Assembly: GCA_039714495.1 (NCBI GenBank)
Contig: JBDLJD010000011.1
Coordinates: 1-48,116 of the forward strand
Source: JAJDNW01 sp039714495
Lineage (GTDB): Bacteria; Desulfobacterota; Desulfobacteria; Desulfobacterales; B30-G6
Direction of reading: 5' to 3'
Length of the DNA stretch: 48,116 nucleotides
A program made the translations under genes and the position numbers. Under the pieces are notes generated by a model, which ran no database searches, had not been told where the DNA came from, and worked only from the letters and a program-made list of their open reading frames with translations. Positions 17,965 to 26,539 of this stretch are shown one piece after another. Position 1 is the first letter of the stretch, and each line of letters starts with the position of its first letter.

Positions 17965-18570
17965 CTATTTGCTGCCTACAAGGTTCATCAGGCACAGCAT
18001 GAGACCGAGGCAAATGAAAGCACCGGGTGCTTCGACCATGAAGGTAAAGGGCTGAAAGGATGGTCCGAAAATTTGGATCGGAGTCTCCCAGATGGTCAAT
18101 GTTCCGTTGCCGAACAACTCCCGCACGGCGCCGAGTGAGGCCAGAGCCAGGGTGAAGCCGATGCCTATGCCCAAGCCGTCCGCCAGGGACCTGACAACAC
18201 CGTTTTTAAAGGCAAATGCTTCGGAACGTCCCAGCACGACACAGTTGACCACAATGAGGGGGATGAAAATACCCAATTTTAAAAAGAGCGGGTAGGTATA
18301 GGCCTGCATGACCAGTTCCACCACGGTGACAAACGTAGCGATAATGATAATGAAGCAGGCAATCCGAACCTTTCCCGGTATGACTTTGCGCAATGATGAG
18401 ACCAGGATGTTGGAGCATACCAGCACAAAGGTTGTGGCCATACCCATGCCGATGCCGTTTTCCACGGTTTTTGTAACCGCGAGAACAGGGCAAAGGCCGA
18501 GTACGAGGCGAAATGGGGGAATCTCCTCCCAGAGGCCTTTGGTAAATTCCTGAACGATCGATTTCGCCAT
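17965..18570 (-). CDS. rnfE: Rnf complex subunit RnfE
   Basis: Membrane partner of RnfA, 201 residues. The cluster cysteines sit in VLGLCPVLAV (Cys27) and IVVNCVVLGR. Other family marks are the N-terminal FTKGLWEEIPPFRLVLG and an APGAFICLGLMLCLMN end. Six hydrophobic segments are apparent. Both [2Fe-2S] ligand pairs across RnfA and RnfE are kept, so transmembrane electron transfer is probably intact even though other Rnf cofactor sites are changed. It sits 10 bp after rnfG. Confidence 0.95.
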   Translation of the reverse strand: MAKSIVQEFTKGLWEEIPPFRLVLGLCPVLAVTKTVENGIGMGMATTFVLVCSNILVSSLRKVIPGKVRIACFIIIIATFVTVVELVMQAYTYPLFLKLGIFIPLIVVNCVVLGRSEAFAFKNGVVRSLADGLGIGIGFTLALASLGAVRELFGNGTLTIWETPIQIFGPSFQPFTFMVEAPGAFICLGLMLCLMNLVGSK

Positions 18571-18580
18571 CTTTTTCTCC

Positions 18581-19180
18581 CTATTTGAAATCCTTGAGTT
18601 TCGCTTCTATCTGCGGTTTCAGACTTTTGTAGAGCGCTCCCGCCTGGGTAACGCCAAAAGCCACTCCCCGCGAGGTGATGGTGGCGCCAGTGATGGCATC
18701 GACCTGGCCGCCGTCCGTCTTCACCTGAAACGTGTCCATCAGGCCCATGCCTTCAAACTGCTTTGTAAATGAGGGATCGCTTTTGGCCTTGGAACCGATC
18801 CCGGGTGTTTCGCTGTGGGTCGTCACGCCTACGCCGATGATCTTGTCGTCTTTGATATCGACCCCCACCATCAAGCCCAGGTCGCCGCCAAATCCTTTGC
18901 CTGCACTTTCAAAGGCGACTCTATCGGCTGCACCGTCGAATACACCCACGTAAAAGCTGGCCGTGCCGCCCTCATGTTCGATTTTGAAACGGTCCATGAT
19001 GGGATCGTTGGAGGCCCCTGCCAGGATGCTTTTGATGGCAGGCCCTTTAACAAAGGTGAGCTGCTGCAGTTCGATTTTGTCTTTTGTGCTGTTTCGTATG
19101 GCAGCCAATAGGCCCCCGGAAAAAGAGCTCAGAATAGTGAGCACAACAACCATTTTGATCATTTCGCGCATATCAAACAA
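18581..19180 (-). CDS. rnfG: Rnf complex subunit RnfG, covalent FMN protein
   Basis: 199 residues: an N-terminal membrane anchor (about 9-28) and an extracytoplasmic FMN-binding domain. The flavinylation motif DAITGATITS at about 161-170 is intact, with Thr169 the predicted FMN attachment site. GVGVTTHSETPGIGSKAK is the typical conserved stretch. It overlaps rnfD by 8 bp, so translation is coupled. The flavin transferase ApbE needed for attachment is not encoded here. RnfG is the likely contact point for the periplasmic cytochrome encoded at the start of the operon (inference). Confidence 0.95.
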   Translation of the reverse strand: MFDMREMIKMVVVLTILSSFSGGLLAAIRNSTKDKIELQQLTFVKGPAIKSILAGASNDPIMDRFKIEHEGGTASFYVGVFDGAADRVAFESAGKGFGGDLGLMVGVDIKDDKIIGVGVTTHSETPGIGSKAKSDPSFTKQFEGMGLMDTFQVKTDGGQVDAITGATITSRGVAFGVTQAGALYKSLKPQIEAKLKDFK

Positions 19181-20135
19181 CCTTTCCCATGGCTTTGGGC
19201 CGGATTTTGTCCAGCAGGGGGTGGATAAGGTTAATCACCAGAATGGCCAATACGGTACCATCGATATAGGCGCCGATATTCCTGATCAGGACGGTCATTA
19301 GACCGCCGGCAGCGCCATAGATCAGCATGGGGAGGAAATTGACCGGGGAGGATGAATCCTCGGTGGCCAGGAAGAAGGCGCCGACGAGGGTGTAGCCTGT
19401 GAAGATATGAAAGAACGGGTCGGCGTAGCGGGTGGGATCGACCAGATTGAAAAGCTGGGCGGTCATAAATACACCAGCCAGATAGGCAATGGATATTTCC
19501 CAGCGGATGAATCCCCTGATGATCAGGTAGGCGCCACCCAGAATCAGGCCGATGCCGAAGGTGGCGCCAATGCCACCGGATTGCCGTCCGACCAGAAAGT
19601 CGACGATGGAATATTTTTCAATGCCGCTCACACCGAAATTTTTCAATTCAGCCAGGGGATAGGCCATGATGAAGTCAGGGTCGTAGTTGACCAGCATGGC
19701 ATTGAAATCGAAGAAATCCTTCCAGGAAACCATCAGGATGGCTATTGAAAGGGCCACCGGACTGAACGCATTGCCGCCGATGCCGCCGAATATCTGTTTG
19801 CCCACGACGATGGCGACAAATGTCCCGGTAATGACCAGCCACCAGGGAGCGGTGGCAGGCAGCAGCATGGCAAAAAGCAGGCCGATGAGGGCCGCGCTGC
19901 CGTCCCCGATTGAAACAGGCCGCTGCATGGCCCGGTTCATGATCAGTTCCCAGAGCATGGCCGTGGCAACGGAGAGACATACAACACCGATGGCCGGGAT
20001 GCCGAAACGGAAAATACCCCCCAAAAGGACGGCAGGCAGGGCGGCATAGATAATGTTGAGATTGCGCTCGGATATGTTGCCGCCGTTGTGCAGAAATGGG
20101 GCATGTGAAACGATTAGTTTTTTCTGGCTATTCAT
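19173..20135 (-). CDS. rnfD: Rnf complex subunit RnfD, with Tyr at the flavin-attachment position
   Basis: Polytopic membrane protein of 320 residues, normal for RnfD. GKQIFGGIGGNAFSPVALS and the late TEDSSSPVNFLPMLIYGAAGG are typical. In canonical RnfD/NqrB a Thr in a [SG]-x-A-T-P-L context carries covalent FMN. Here the aligned stretch reads DFIMAYPLAELKN, with Tyr159 (codon TAT at 19659-19661) in place of that Thr. The protein therefore probably lacks the covalent flavin. It overlaps rnfC and rnfG by 8 bp on each side. No nearby Ser/Thr rescues the motif. Confidence 0.95.
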   Translation of the reverse strand: MNSQKKLIVSHAPFLHNGGNISERNLNIIYAALPAVLLGGIFRFGIPAIGVVCLSVATAMLWELIMNRAMQRPVSIGDGSAALIGLLFAMLLPATAPWWLVITGTFVAIVVGKQIFGGIGGNAFSPVALSIAILMVSWKDFFDFNAMLVNYDPDFIMAYPLAELKNFGVSGIEKYSIVDFLVGRQSGGIGATFGIGLILGGAYLIIRGFIRWEISIAYLAGVFMTAQLFNLVDPTRYADPFFHIFTGYTLVGAFFLATEDSSSPVNFLPMLIYGAAGGLMTVLIRNIGAYIDGTVLAILVINLIHPLLDKIRPKAMGKVV

Positions 20136-21438
20136 CAGTGGTCTCCTCGATAGCCGTCTCCTCGGTGGCCATTTCTTCCATGGTCATTCGTTCGAGTTCG
20201 TGCTTTGCCAGTTTGATGTATTGGAATATGGGAATTTTTGAGACACACACGTAGCTGCAGAGACCGCATTCGAGGCACGCGTCCAGATCGTACGCTTCCC
20301 GGGCTTCCTCGTAGAATTCTGCTTCCAGCAAACGGACAAGCAGGTTGACCTGAATCCGGGCCGGGCACATCCTGACGCAGTCGCCACAGTTGATGCAGGG
20401 GTAGTCCGATGTCAGGGAAATATCCTCGCTATCCTGGAGCAGGATGGCATCGGTGGAAGGCTGCACAGGATATTGGGCCGAAAATATGCTGTGGCCGGTC
20501 ATGGGCCCGCCGAGGATGATGCGATCTTTGGCTTCGAGACGGATGTTGTGCTGCTTCAGGATGTCGGCGATGGGAGTACCGATCCTGGCGGACACCAGGG
20601 AGCGGTTGCCGGTTTTGTCGATGAAGGTAACCGTTTTTTCAAGGGGCAGCTGCTTGTCTGCAAAGGCACGGCCGATGGAGGCAACCGCCTCGGCCGTGAA
20701 AAAGCTTACCCCGAGATCCTGAAAGCTTTTATCGTTGGGGATTTCCTCGCCTATAACTTTCTGGACGATGAGCCTGGGCAGTCCCGAAGGGTAGGCGGCG
20801 TCCATGCCCACAACGCTTGCTCCTATTTCGCCGAAACCATGCAAAGCATCCGGGGCTGTGGCCAGAACGACATTTTCGACCCCGGTGATGGCCTTGAGAG
20901 CGGCTATGCCGGCCTGTATTTCTGCCAGTCGAAACGATAGGGTGTACTGGGCGGACATGACCAGCAGATCCGCATCCATGCCGCTGACAATGATGGTGTG
21001 GATGGGTTTTTCCGGGTCTGTGAAGGCTTCAAAGGAAGGCGCTCCGGGCAGGCAGCCCAGAAATGCGGTCGCTGTATCCAGGGTTGGTTCACACCCGGAT
21101 GCAAACCCATCATCCAGGGTTTCTTCCCCTGCGGCTGTGATGGTAACGGCAGTATATTCCCGGCCCTCTTCGCCCGGGAACCTGTCGATGGATGACAGGG
21201 TGCCCGACAGGCTGGCAATGCCGTACGCGCCGGGCGCCGATGCCAGGCGAATTTTTTGGCCGGTTTTAACGCGGCCCCCTTTCCGGGCCAACTGATCGTC
21301 CACATCGCCGGCCGGGCAGGGCACCAGCAGGGTGACGCTTTCCGGCTGCTTCAAAACAGCGGGTCCGGCTGTATTCCCGGGGATGGGCAGGTATTGAATC
21401 CGTGGTGCTGTGAAACCGAAAAATGAGCGCTTTATCAT
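20128..21438 (-). CDS. rnfC: Rnf complex subunit RnfC, lacking the NADH/FMN glycine motif
   Basis: 436 residues. The C-terminal ferredoxin-like domain holds two 4Fe-4S clusters: Cys348/351/354/358 (CINCGDCVRMCP) and Cys388/391/394/398 (CLECGLCSYVCV). The middle follows the RnfC fold (YPSGLPRLIVQKVIGEEIP; RIGTPIADILKQ). However, the Nqo1-like GxGGAGFPT loop is replaced by LGCLPGAPSFEA (127-138), and the usual NGAECEPYLT by SGMDADLLVMS. These loops bind FMN and NADH in ordinary RnfC, so this subunit probably cannot use NADH. It follows the cytochrome gene after a 60-bp gap. Confidence 0.93.
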   Translation of the reverse strand: MIKRSFFGFTAPRIQYLPIPGNTAGPAVLKQPESVTLLVPCPAGDVDDQLARKGGRVKTGQKIRLASAPGAYGIASLSGTLSSIDRFPGEEGREYTAVTITAAGEETLDDGFASGCEPTLDTATAFLGCLPGAPSFEAFTDPEKPIHTIIVSGMDADLLVMSAQYTLSFRLAEIQAGIAALKAITGVENVVLATAPDALHGFGEIGASVVGMDAAYPSGLPRLIVQKVIGEEIPNDKSFQDLGVSFFTAEAVASIGRAFADKQLPLEKTVTFIDKTGNRSLVSARIGTPIADILKQHNIRLEAKDRIILGGPMTGHSIFSAQYPVQPSTDAILLQDSEDISLTSDYPCINCGDCVRMCPARIQVNLLVRLLEAEFYEEAREAYDLDACLECGLCSYVCVSKIPIFQYIKLAKHELERMTMEEMATEETAIEETTDE

Positions 21439-21498
21439 AATTCAACCCTTTACATAAACTGCATCTTTTTGAAACATGGTGACAGGCTTGCCATGGGG

Positions 21499-21942
21499 CT
21501 ATTGCAGGACATGACAGGCTGCACAGGCAACCGGGCCGGCCTCGAAATCCTGATGGCACTTGATGCACTGGTCGTGAAAGGCATCGGACCTTTTCAACAT
21601 CTCCGTGTCCTCTACCTCATCGGCATCGTGGCAATCCAGACATGTTTCCGGCAGCCCATTGGCTTCTTCGGTGCTATGGTGGCAGTCACCGCAGGCAATA
21701 AGGGAGGATTCGTCATCCATGGGATGGTGGTGGCAATCATAGCAGGAAAGGCCGTAGTGCATATCCGATGTATGGGCTTTATGGTCGAACAGAACCTTTC
21801 CGGCGGCGACCTTGAACATCATTCGCACCGGTTCTTCCGGGGTTTTTTCCGGGAACGCCGCATAACACAGTACACCCACTAACAAAAGATATATGATCAA
21901 CCCGTAGATAATTTTCAGCTGTTTCTCGGAGAGCATATTCAA
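21499..21942 (-). CDS. Membrane-anchored five-haem c-type cytochrome
   Basis: 147 residues. An uncleaved or cleaved N-terminal hydrophobic segment (about 9-29, IIYGLIIYLLLVGVLCY) places the rest in the periplasm. Five CXXCH motifs follow: CYDCH, CGDCH, CLDCH, CIKCH and CAACH. Extra His residues (FDHKAHTS, CHHHP, AFHDQC) could serve as distal ligands. The arrangement recalls cytochrome c3/c7-type proteins but with five haem sites. It is the first gene of the operon, directly ahead of rnfC. This suggests it exchanges electrons between the Rnf complex and the periplasmic cytochrome pool, as proposed for cytochrome-linked Rnf in other anaerobes. Confidence 0.9.
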   Translation of the reverse strand: MNMLSEKQLKIIYGLIIYLLLVGVLCYAAFPEKTPEEPVRMMFKVAAGKVLFDHKAHTSDMHYGLSCYDCHHHPMDDESSLIACGDCHHSTEEANGLPETCLDCHDADEVEDTEMLKRSDAFHDQCIKCHQDFEAGPVACAACHVLQ

Positions 21943-22143
21943 TATTACCCTTTCATCCTGTGCTGATTATTTTACCCCAAGGGAGCGTTATAAAGACAAT
22001 CGCTTACCTTAAGTATACGTTTTCGTGCAGCAGAGAACCGACTACCATAATGTGCATTGGCTTTCAAGTTTTTATTCATTAGAAACAGTATGTCGCGATA
22101 AAACCTATTTTTTATCCGGTTGAATTGGTGATGAAGGAAAGCT

Positions 22144-23895
22144 TCATTCTTTTACGGTTGATCCAGACTCGGTCAGAGGCGGCGGGCAAACGCCGCACAG
22201 GCTGCAAGAGCTGGGATCGCACTCCCTGGTGGGTTTGCCCTTTTGCGCTTTCTTGTATTCTGCCAGGAGAAAGGACTTCCGGACGCCGTGGTCGATGAAA
22301 TCCCATGGGAACACTTCAAGCTCTTCCCGCTGGCGAAGGACATAGAAGTCGGGATCGATGGCACATGATTTGAATGTTTTGGCCCAGTTCCACTGAAGGT
22401 CTCTGCCGGCGAGAAGGATGTCGGCAACCCGCCGGTCGCCGCGCGAAAACAAGGCCTGGATATACGCCCACCGGGGAATGTCGGCCTGCACAGTCATGTT
22501 GGGTACATGGCCGAGGGCCTGTTTGATCCGCTTTATCTTTTTTTTCAGGACGGGGACGGTTTCCATGGGCGCCCACTGGAAGGGCGTGTGGGGCTTGGGG
22601 ACAAAGGGGCTCAGGCTGACGGTGATCTGGCCCATTCTTCCTTTTTCCCGACTAGTTTCCAGGAAAACGCTCTTAATTCTTTTGCACAGGGCGATGATGG
22701 CGTCGACATCCTGCTGCGTTTCAAATGGCAGCCCGATCATGAAATAGAGCTTCAGGTTGGGGATGCCGGCTGCCACCAGTTTTGCGGCGGCATTCAAGAT
22801 ATCTGTTTCCGAGAGCCCCTTGTTGATACATGCACGCATGCTTTCCGACCCGGCATCGGGAGCAATAGTGGCAGTTTTGACCCTGTTGTTTTTGAGCTGG
22901 GCCAGCAGTTCGTCAGTGAGGGCGTCCGCTCTGAGGGAACTGAAGGAGACCTCCGTGCCGTCACCGGAGATGTCTTTGCACAGCGCTTCAAGACCGGGGA
23001 GATCGGAGACGGCCGCCCCCACCAATCCTATTTTGACGGCCGAAGGTTTTTCTTCCCGGATGCAGTCTGCTAGGTCTCCCGGGGGGCTGAACCGCGGCGG
23101 GCGGTAAACATATCCGGCAGCACAGAAGCGACACCCATGGGGGCACCCGCGGGAAACTTCCACCAGAAAGGTCCGGTCGAAGGTGGTGTGCGGCGTAACT
23201 ATCGCGCTGCGCGTTTGGAATCGTGAAAGGTCTCTTACCCAGGCCCGGCTGACGCGGTCTGGCAGACCCGGTTTCACTTTCAGGGCCTTGAAGGTGTGGT
23301 CCTCGTTATATAGGGCTTCGTAAAAGGAAGGGACGTAAAGGGCGTTGATCTGCTCCGCGGATTCACGCAGCCAGGCCTGGCGGTCTGCTTGGGGATCGAA
23401 GCGGGCCATGAAACGCGGCAGAAGCTCTTCGGCTTCACCGATCAGAAAGCAGTCGATGAAGGCGGCGATGGGCTCGGGGTTCAACAGGCAGGCTGCGCCG
23501 CCCGCTGTGACCAGCGGGCGGCGGCCATCACGATCCGCGGCTCGGGGGGGGAGGTTGGCCGCATCAAGGATCGCGAGCAGGTTGGGGAAGTCGTTTTCAA
23601 ATGATATGGAAAAGGCGACAACGTCGAATGTTGAGACGGCTTTTCCAGATTCCAGGGTGGAAAGGGCTTTAGTGGCGGAGGGAGGGGTGTCCGGCAGAAA
23701 AGCCCTCTCACAGACAACACCATCTATATCGTTAAGGATGCGGTATACTGTTTGAAATCCCAGATTGGACATACCGACATGGTAGGTGTTCGGGTAGATC
23801 AGCGCTATGCTTACCCGCCCGCCATGTTCCTTGTGAATGGTACCTGTCTCCGCTTCCAGCAACCGAAAGCGGTCCCTGTCAGTTTTTTTAGTCAT
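22144..23895 (-). CDS. B12-binding radical SAM protein (TIGR03960-like)
   Basis: 583 residues. The N-terminal half has a cobalamin-binding-like domain (about 25-180, with ALIYPNTYHVGMSNLGFQTVY). The radical SAM domain follows, with VSRGCPHGCRFCAAGYVYRP (about 250-270) providing the CxxxCxxC cluster. GSESMRACINKGLSETDI and NLKLYFMIGLPFET are further radical SAM segments. A C-terminal Cys cluster (CDPSSCSLCGVC) ends the protein. The family is often found with a DUF2344 partner and RNase G, neither of which is here. The substrate is unknown; tRNA or other RNA modification has been guessed for relatives. It lies between the Rnf operon and ftsZ. Confidence 0.85.
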   Translation of the reverse strand: MTKKTDRDRFRLLEAETGTIHKEHGGRVSIALIYPNTYHVGMSNLGFQTVYRILNDIDGVVCERAFLPDTPPSATKALSTLESGKAVSTFDVVAFSISFENDFPNLLAILDAANLPPRAADRDGRRPLVTAGGAACLLNPEPIAAFIDCFLIGEAEELLPRFMARFDPQADRQAWLRESAEQINALYVPSFYEALYNEDHTFKALKVKPGLPDRVSRAWVRDLSRFQTRSAIVTPHTTFDRTFLVEVSRGCPHGCRFCAAGYVYRPPRFSPPGDLADCIREEKPSAVKIGLVGAAVSDLPGLEALCKDISGDGTEVSFSSLRADALTDELLAQLKNNRVKTATIAPDAGSESMRACINKGLSETDILNAAAKLVAAGIPNLKLYFMIGLPFETQQDVDAIIALCKRIKSVFLETSREKGRMGQITVSLSPFVPKPHTPFQWAPMETVPVLKKKIKRIKQALGHVPNMTVQADIPRWAYIQALFSRGDRRVADILLAGRDLQWNWAKTFKSCAIDPDFYVLRQREELEVFPWDFIDHGVRKSFLLAEYKKAQKGKPTRECDPSSCSLCGVCPPPLTESGSTVKE

Positions 23896-23901
23896 CAGGT
23901 T

Positions 23902-24020
23902 TCAGGTTTCGGACATAACAGAAGTCAGAAATCGGTAGATCTTCAGTCCTCTGTTGTTCGTCCCTGGCATTCTCCCTACTTCTTACTCCTTACTGCCTAC
24001 TGTATTTCATTCCACATTCC
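23902..24020. repeat. Degenerate pyrimidine-rich spacer repeat downstream of ftsZ
   Basis: Short degenerate units such as ACAGAAGTCAGAAATC and CATTCTCCCTACTTCTTACT fill the whole gap between the radical SAM gene and ftsZ. The same vocabulary (CATTCTCCCTTCTCCCTACT, GACTTCTGTCTTCTGTCCTC) fills 34797-34908 between murF and murE. No gene is seen. Confidence 0.6.
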
Positions 24021-24030
24021 GCATTCCCCA

Positions 24031-25215
24031 TCAGTCGGCCTTGCGTCTTAAAAATGTCGGCACCTCGAGATCGCTGTTGTCGATGATAATTCCTTCCGTT
24101 CCGCCATAGCCCATCAGTCCTGCGTCGTTGGTGGCCTCTTTTCTACGGATGAAGGTGGGTTCATCAAAGTCGATGCCCCTTTCGAGGTCTTCAGGGGTGA
24201 TGTCCCGTACCTTTCCGCGCGGAGCGTAGTCCATAATCTTGTTGGACGAAGAGGTGTCCGGCCCGGATCCTATGCCGGTGGCAATGACGGTCACTCTCAT
24301 TTCGTCATCCATGCTGTCGTCCACCACGGTACCCCAGATAATGTCCGCATCGTCACCCACCTCGTCGTAGATCCGCTCGGAGGCTTCGGTCATTTCTTCC
24401 ATGGTGAGGTCGCTGTTGCAGGTGATGTTCATCAGCACGCCCTTGGCGCCGGAGATGGCTATATCCTCGAGCAGCGGATGGGAGATGGCCCTTTCGGCAG
24501 CTTCCACGGCACGGTTTTCACCCTTGGAAATGCCGATGCCCATAATGGCCAGGCCGGCCCTGGACATGGTGGTCCTGACATCGGCGAAATCGAGGTTGAC
24601 CAGGCCCGGCATCATGATCAGGTCGGTGATGCCCTTGACGGAGTGCAGGAGAATCTCGTCTGCTTTTCTGAACATTTCCAGCATTTTGGCGTTCTTGGAA
24701 GCCAATCCCCGGAGACGATCATTGGGAATGGTGATAACGGTATCGGCAACACTTTTGAGGGCATCGATGCCTTCGGTGGCCTGCCGCGTTCTCTTCTTGC
24801 CTTCGAAGGAAAAGGGTTTGGTGACAACGGCAACGGTCAGTGCCCCCATTTCCTTGCAGATTTCGGCGATGACCGGTGCTGCCCCGGTTCCGGTGCCGCC
24901 CCCGAAACCGGCCGTGATAAACACCATATGGCTGTTTTCAAGGGAAGCGCGTATGGCATCGGCGTTTTCAATGGCCGCTTCCCTGCCAATCTCGGGATTG
25001 GCGCCTGCTCCCAACCCTTCGGTCAACCGTTCACCCAACTGGATACGGACTTCCGCCCGTGAAACATCGAGAGCCTGGGCATCCGTGTTGGCACAGATGA
25101 ACTTGACGCCCTTCAGGTTGCTGGCGATCATGTTGTTGATTGCATTGCCACCTGCGCCGCCGACACCGATCACTTTAATTTTAGCCGATTTTTCATTCTC
25201 TACGTAAGTAAACAT
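24031..25215 (-). CDS. ftsZ: FtsZ, tubulin-like cell-division GTPase
   Basis: Polymerises at mid-cell to form the division ring. 394 residues. IKVIGVGGAGGNAINNM opens the GTPase domain, the tubulin signature GFGGGTGTGAAPVIA is at about 105, and the T7 synergy loop is NLDFADVRTTM. A variable linker follows, and the conserved C-terminal tail DLEVPTFLRRKAD, which binds FtsA, closes the protein. It is the last gene of the dcw cluster. The 96 bp to ftsA are free of genes. AAGGGGGGG-type purines precede the ATG. Confidence 0.98.
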   Translation of the reverse strand: MFTYVENEKSAKIKVIGVGGAGGNAINNMIASNLKGVKFICANTDAQALDVSRAEVRIQLGERLTEGLGAGANPEIGREAAIENADAIRASLENSHMVFITAGFGGGTGTGAAPVIAEICKEMGALTVAVVTKPFSFEGKKRTRQATEGIDALKSVADTVITIPNDRLRGLASKNAKMLEMFRKADEILLHSVKGITDLIMMPGLVNLDFADVRTTMSRAGLAIMGIGISKGENRAVEAAERAISHPLLEDIAISGAKGVLMNITCNSDLTMEEMTEASERIYDEVGDDADIIWGTVVDDSMDDEMRVTVIATGIGSGPDTSSSNKIMDYAPRGKVRDITPEDLERGIDFDEPTFIRRKEATNDAGLMGYGGTEGIIIDNSDLEVPTFLRRKAD

Positions 25216-25311
25216 TTTCCCCCCCTTTGAATGGTTAACGAATTTCCAACTTCAGTGTTGATGTTGTTATGCTGGTTTCTGAATATGTCACAGCAGCTGA
25301 TTCCTTTTTTA

Positions 25312-26538
25312 TCAAATGACATCCTTGAACCACTTTTTCATGCGGCCTATAATGCCGTTGAAGATGTTTTTGTCCCTTATCCTGAATTTTTTTTCGGGCT
25401 GCATTCGGGCGCCATAGAGCACGAGCCCCACACCGGTAGCATACATGGGATTGTTGACCACATCCACAAGGCCACTGATGCCGCTGGGCCGTCCGAGCCG
25501 GGTAGGGAGATTGAAGATGCCTTCGGCAACATCGGTGATACCGTCCAGAAGGGCGGTTCCCCCGGTTATGACGATACCGGAATTGATCGCGTTTTCCATT
25601 CCGGCGCGGTAGATCTCCCGCTGCACAAGGGTGAATATTTCCTCCATGCGGGGCTCGAGAATCTCGGCCAGGATCTGACGCGGCAGTTTCCTGGGTTCAC
25701 GGCCTCCCATGCCCGGCACTTCGATTGTTTCCTCGCTGTTGATACTGGAGGAGAGACAGGTGCCGTATTTGGTCTTGATCTTTTCAGCTTCGATAAGCGG
25801 CGCCCTCAGACCGATGGCGATGTCATTGGTCAGGTTATTCCCCCCCAGTGACAGGACAAAGGTGTGCTTGATATTCTTGCCGGAGAAAATGGCCAGGTCC
25901 GAGGTCCCGCCCCCAAGGTCGAGCAGCCCTGTGCCCAGTTCCTTTTCCTCGCTGGTCAATACAGCCTCGCCCGAAGCCAGCGATTCCAGGACAATGTCAC
26001 AAACGTCCAGGCCTGAGCGGTTGGCGCATTTGACGATGTTGTGGGCAGATGTCACCGCACCGGTGACAATATGAATTTTGGCCTCCAGCCGTACGCCGGC
26101 CATGCCCACGGGGTTCTGTATCCCGGTCTGTTCGTCTACGATGTATTCCTGGGGCAGGACATGGATGACCTCACGGTCCATGGGGATGGCCACGGCCCGG
26201 GCGGCATCGATGACGCGGTCCACATCGCTCTGGCTGATTTCCGGCCCCTTTATGGCAACGATACCGCGGCTGTTGAAACCGGTAATATGCCCTCCCGCGA
26301 TGCCGGCATAGACAGATGATATTTCGCATCCGGCCATGAGCTCGGCTTCCTCCACCGCCTTTTTGATGGATTCCACGGTGGATTCGATGTTGACGACAAC
26401 CCCCTTGCGGAGTCCGATGGAGGGGCTTGTTCCGGTGCCGATGATGTTGATGTCCCCATGGGAGACCTCCCCCACTACCGCGCATATTTTGGTCGTCCCT
26501 ATGTCCAGGCCGACAATGATATTTTCCTCCCCGTGCAC
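25312..26538 (-). CDS. ftsA: FtsA, actin-like cell-division protein
   Basis: Tethers FtsZ to the membrane. 408 residues. The actin-type phosphate-1 motif is IIVGLDIGTTKICAVVGE and phosphate-2 is LGTGLLDLGGGTSDLAIF. The 1C-domain region typical of FtsA follows the first block (VNIESTVESIKKAVEEAE). The C-terminal amphipathic membrane helix GRMKKWFKDVI is intact. It starts 1 bp after the ftsQ stop, so the two are tightly coupled. Confidence 0.98.
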   Translation of the reverse strand: MHGEENIIVGLDIGTTKICAVVGEVSHGDINIIGTGTSPSIGLRKGVVVNIESTVESIKKAVEEAELMAGCEISSVYAGIAGGHITGFNSRGIVAIKGPEISQSDVDRVIDAARAVAIPMDREVIHVLPQEYIVDEQTGIQNPVGMAGVRLEAKIHIVTGAVTSAHNIVKCANRSGLDVCDIVLESLASGEAVLTSEEKELGTGLLDLGGGTSDLAIFSGKNIKHTFVLSLGGNNLTNDIAIGLRAPLIEAEKIKTKYGTCLSSSINSEETIEVPGMGGREPRKLPRQILAEILEPRMEEIFTLVQREIYRAGMENAINSGIVITGGTALLDGITDVAEGIFNLPTRLGRPSGISGLVDVVNNPMYATGVGLVLYGARMQPEKKFRIRDKNIFNGIIGRMKKWFKDVI

Positions 26539-26539
26539 C

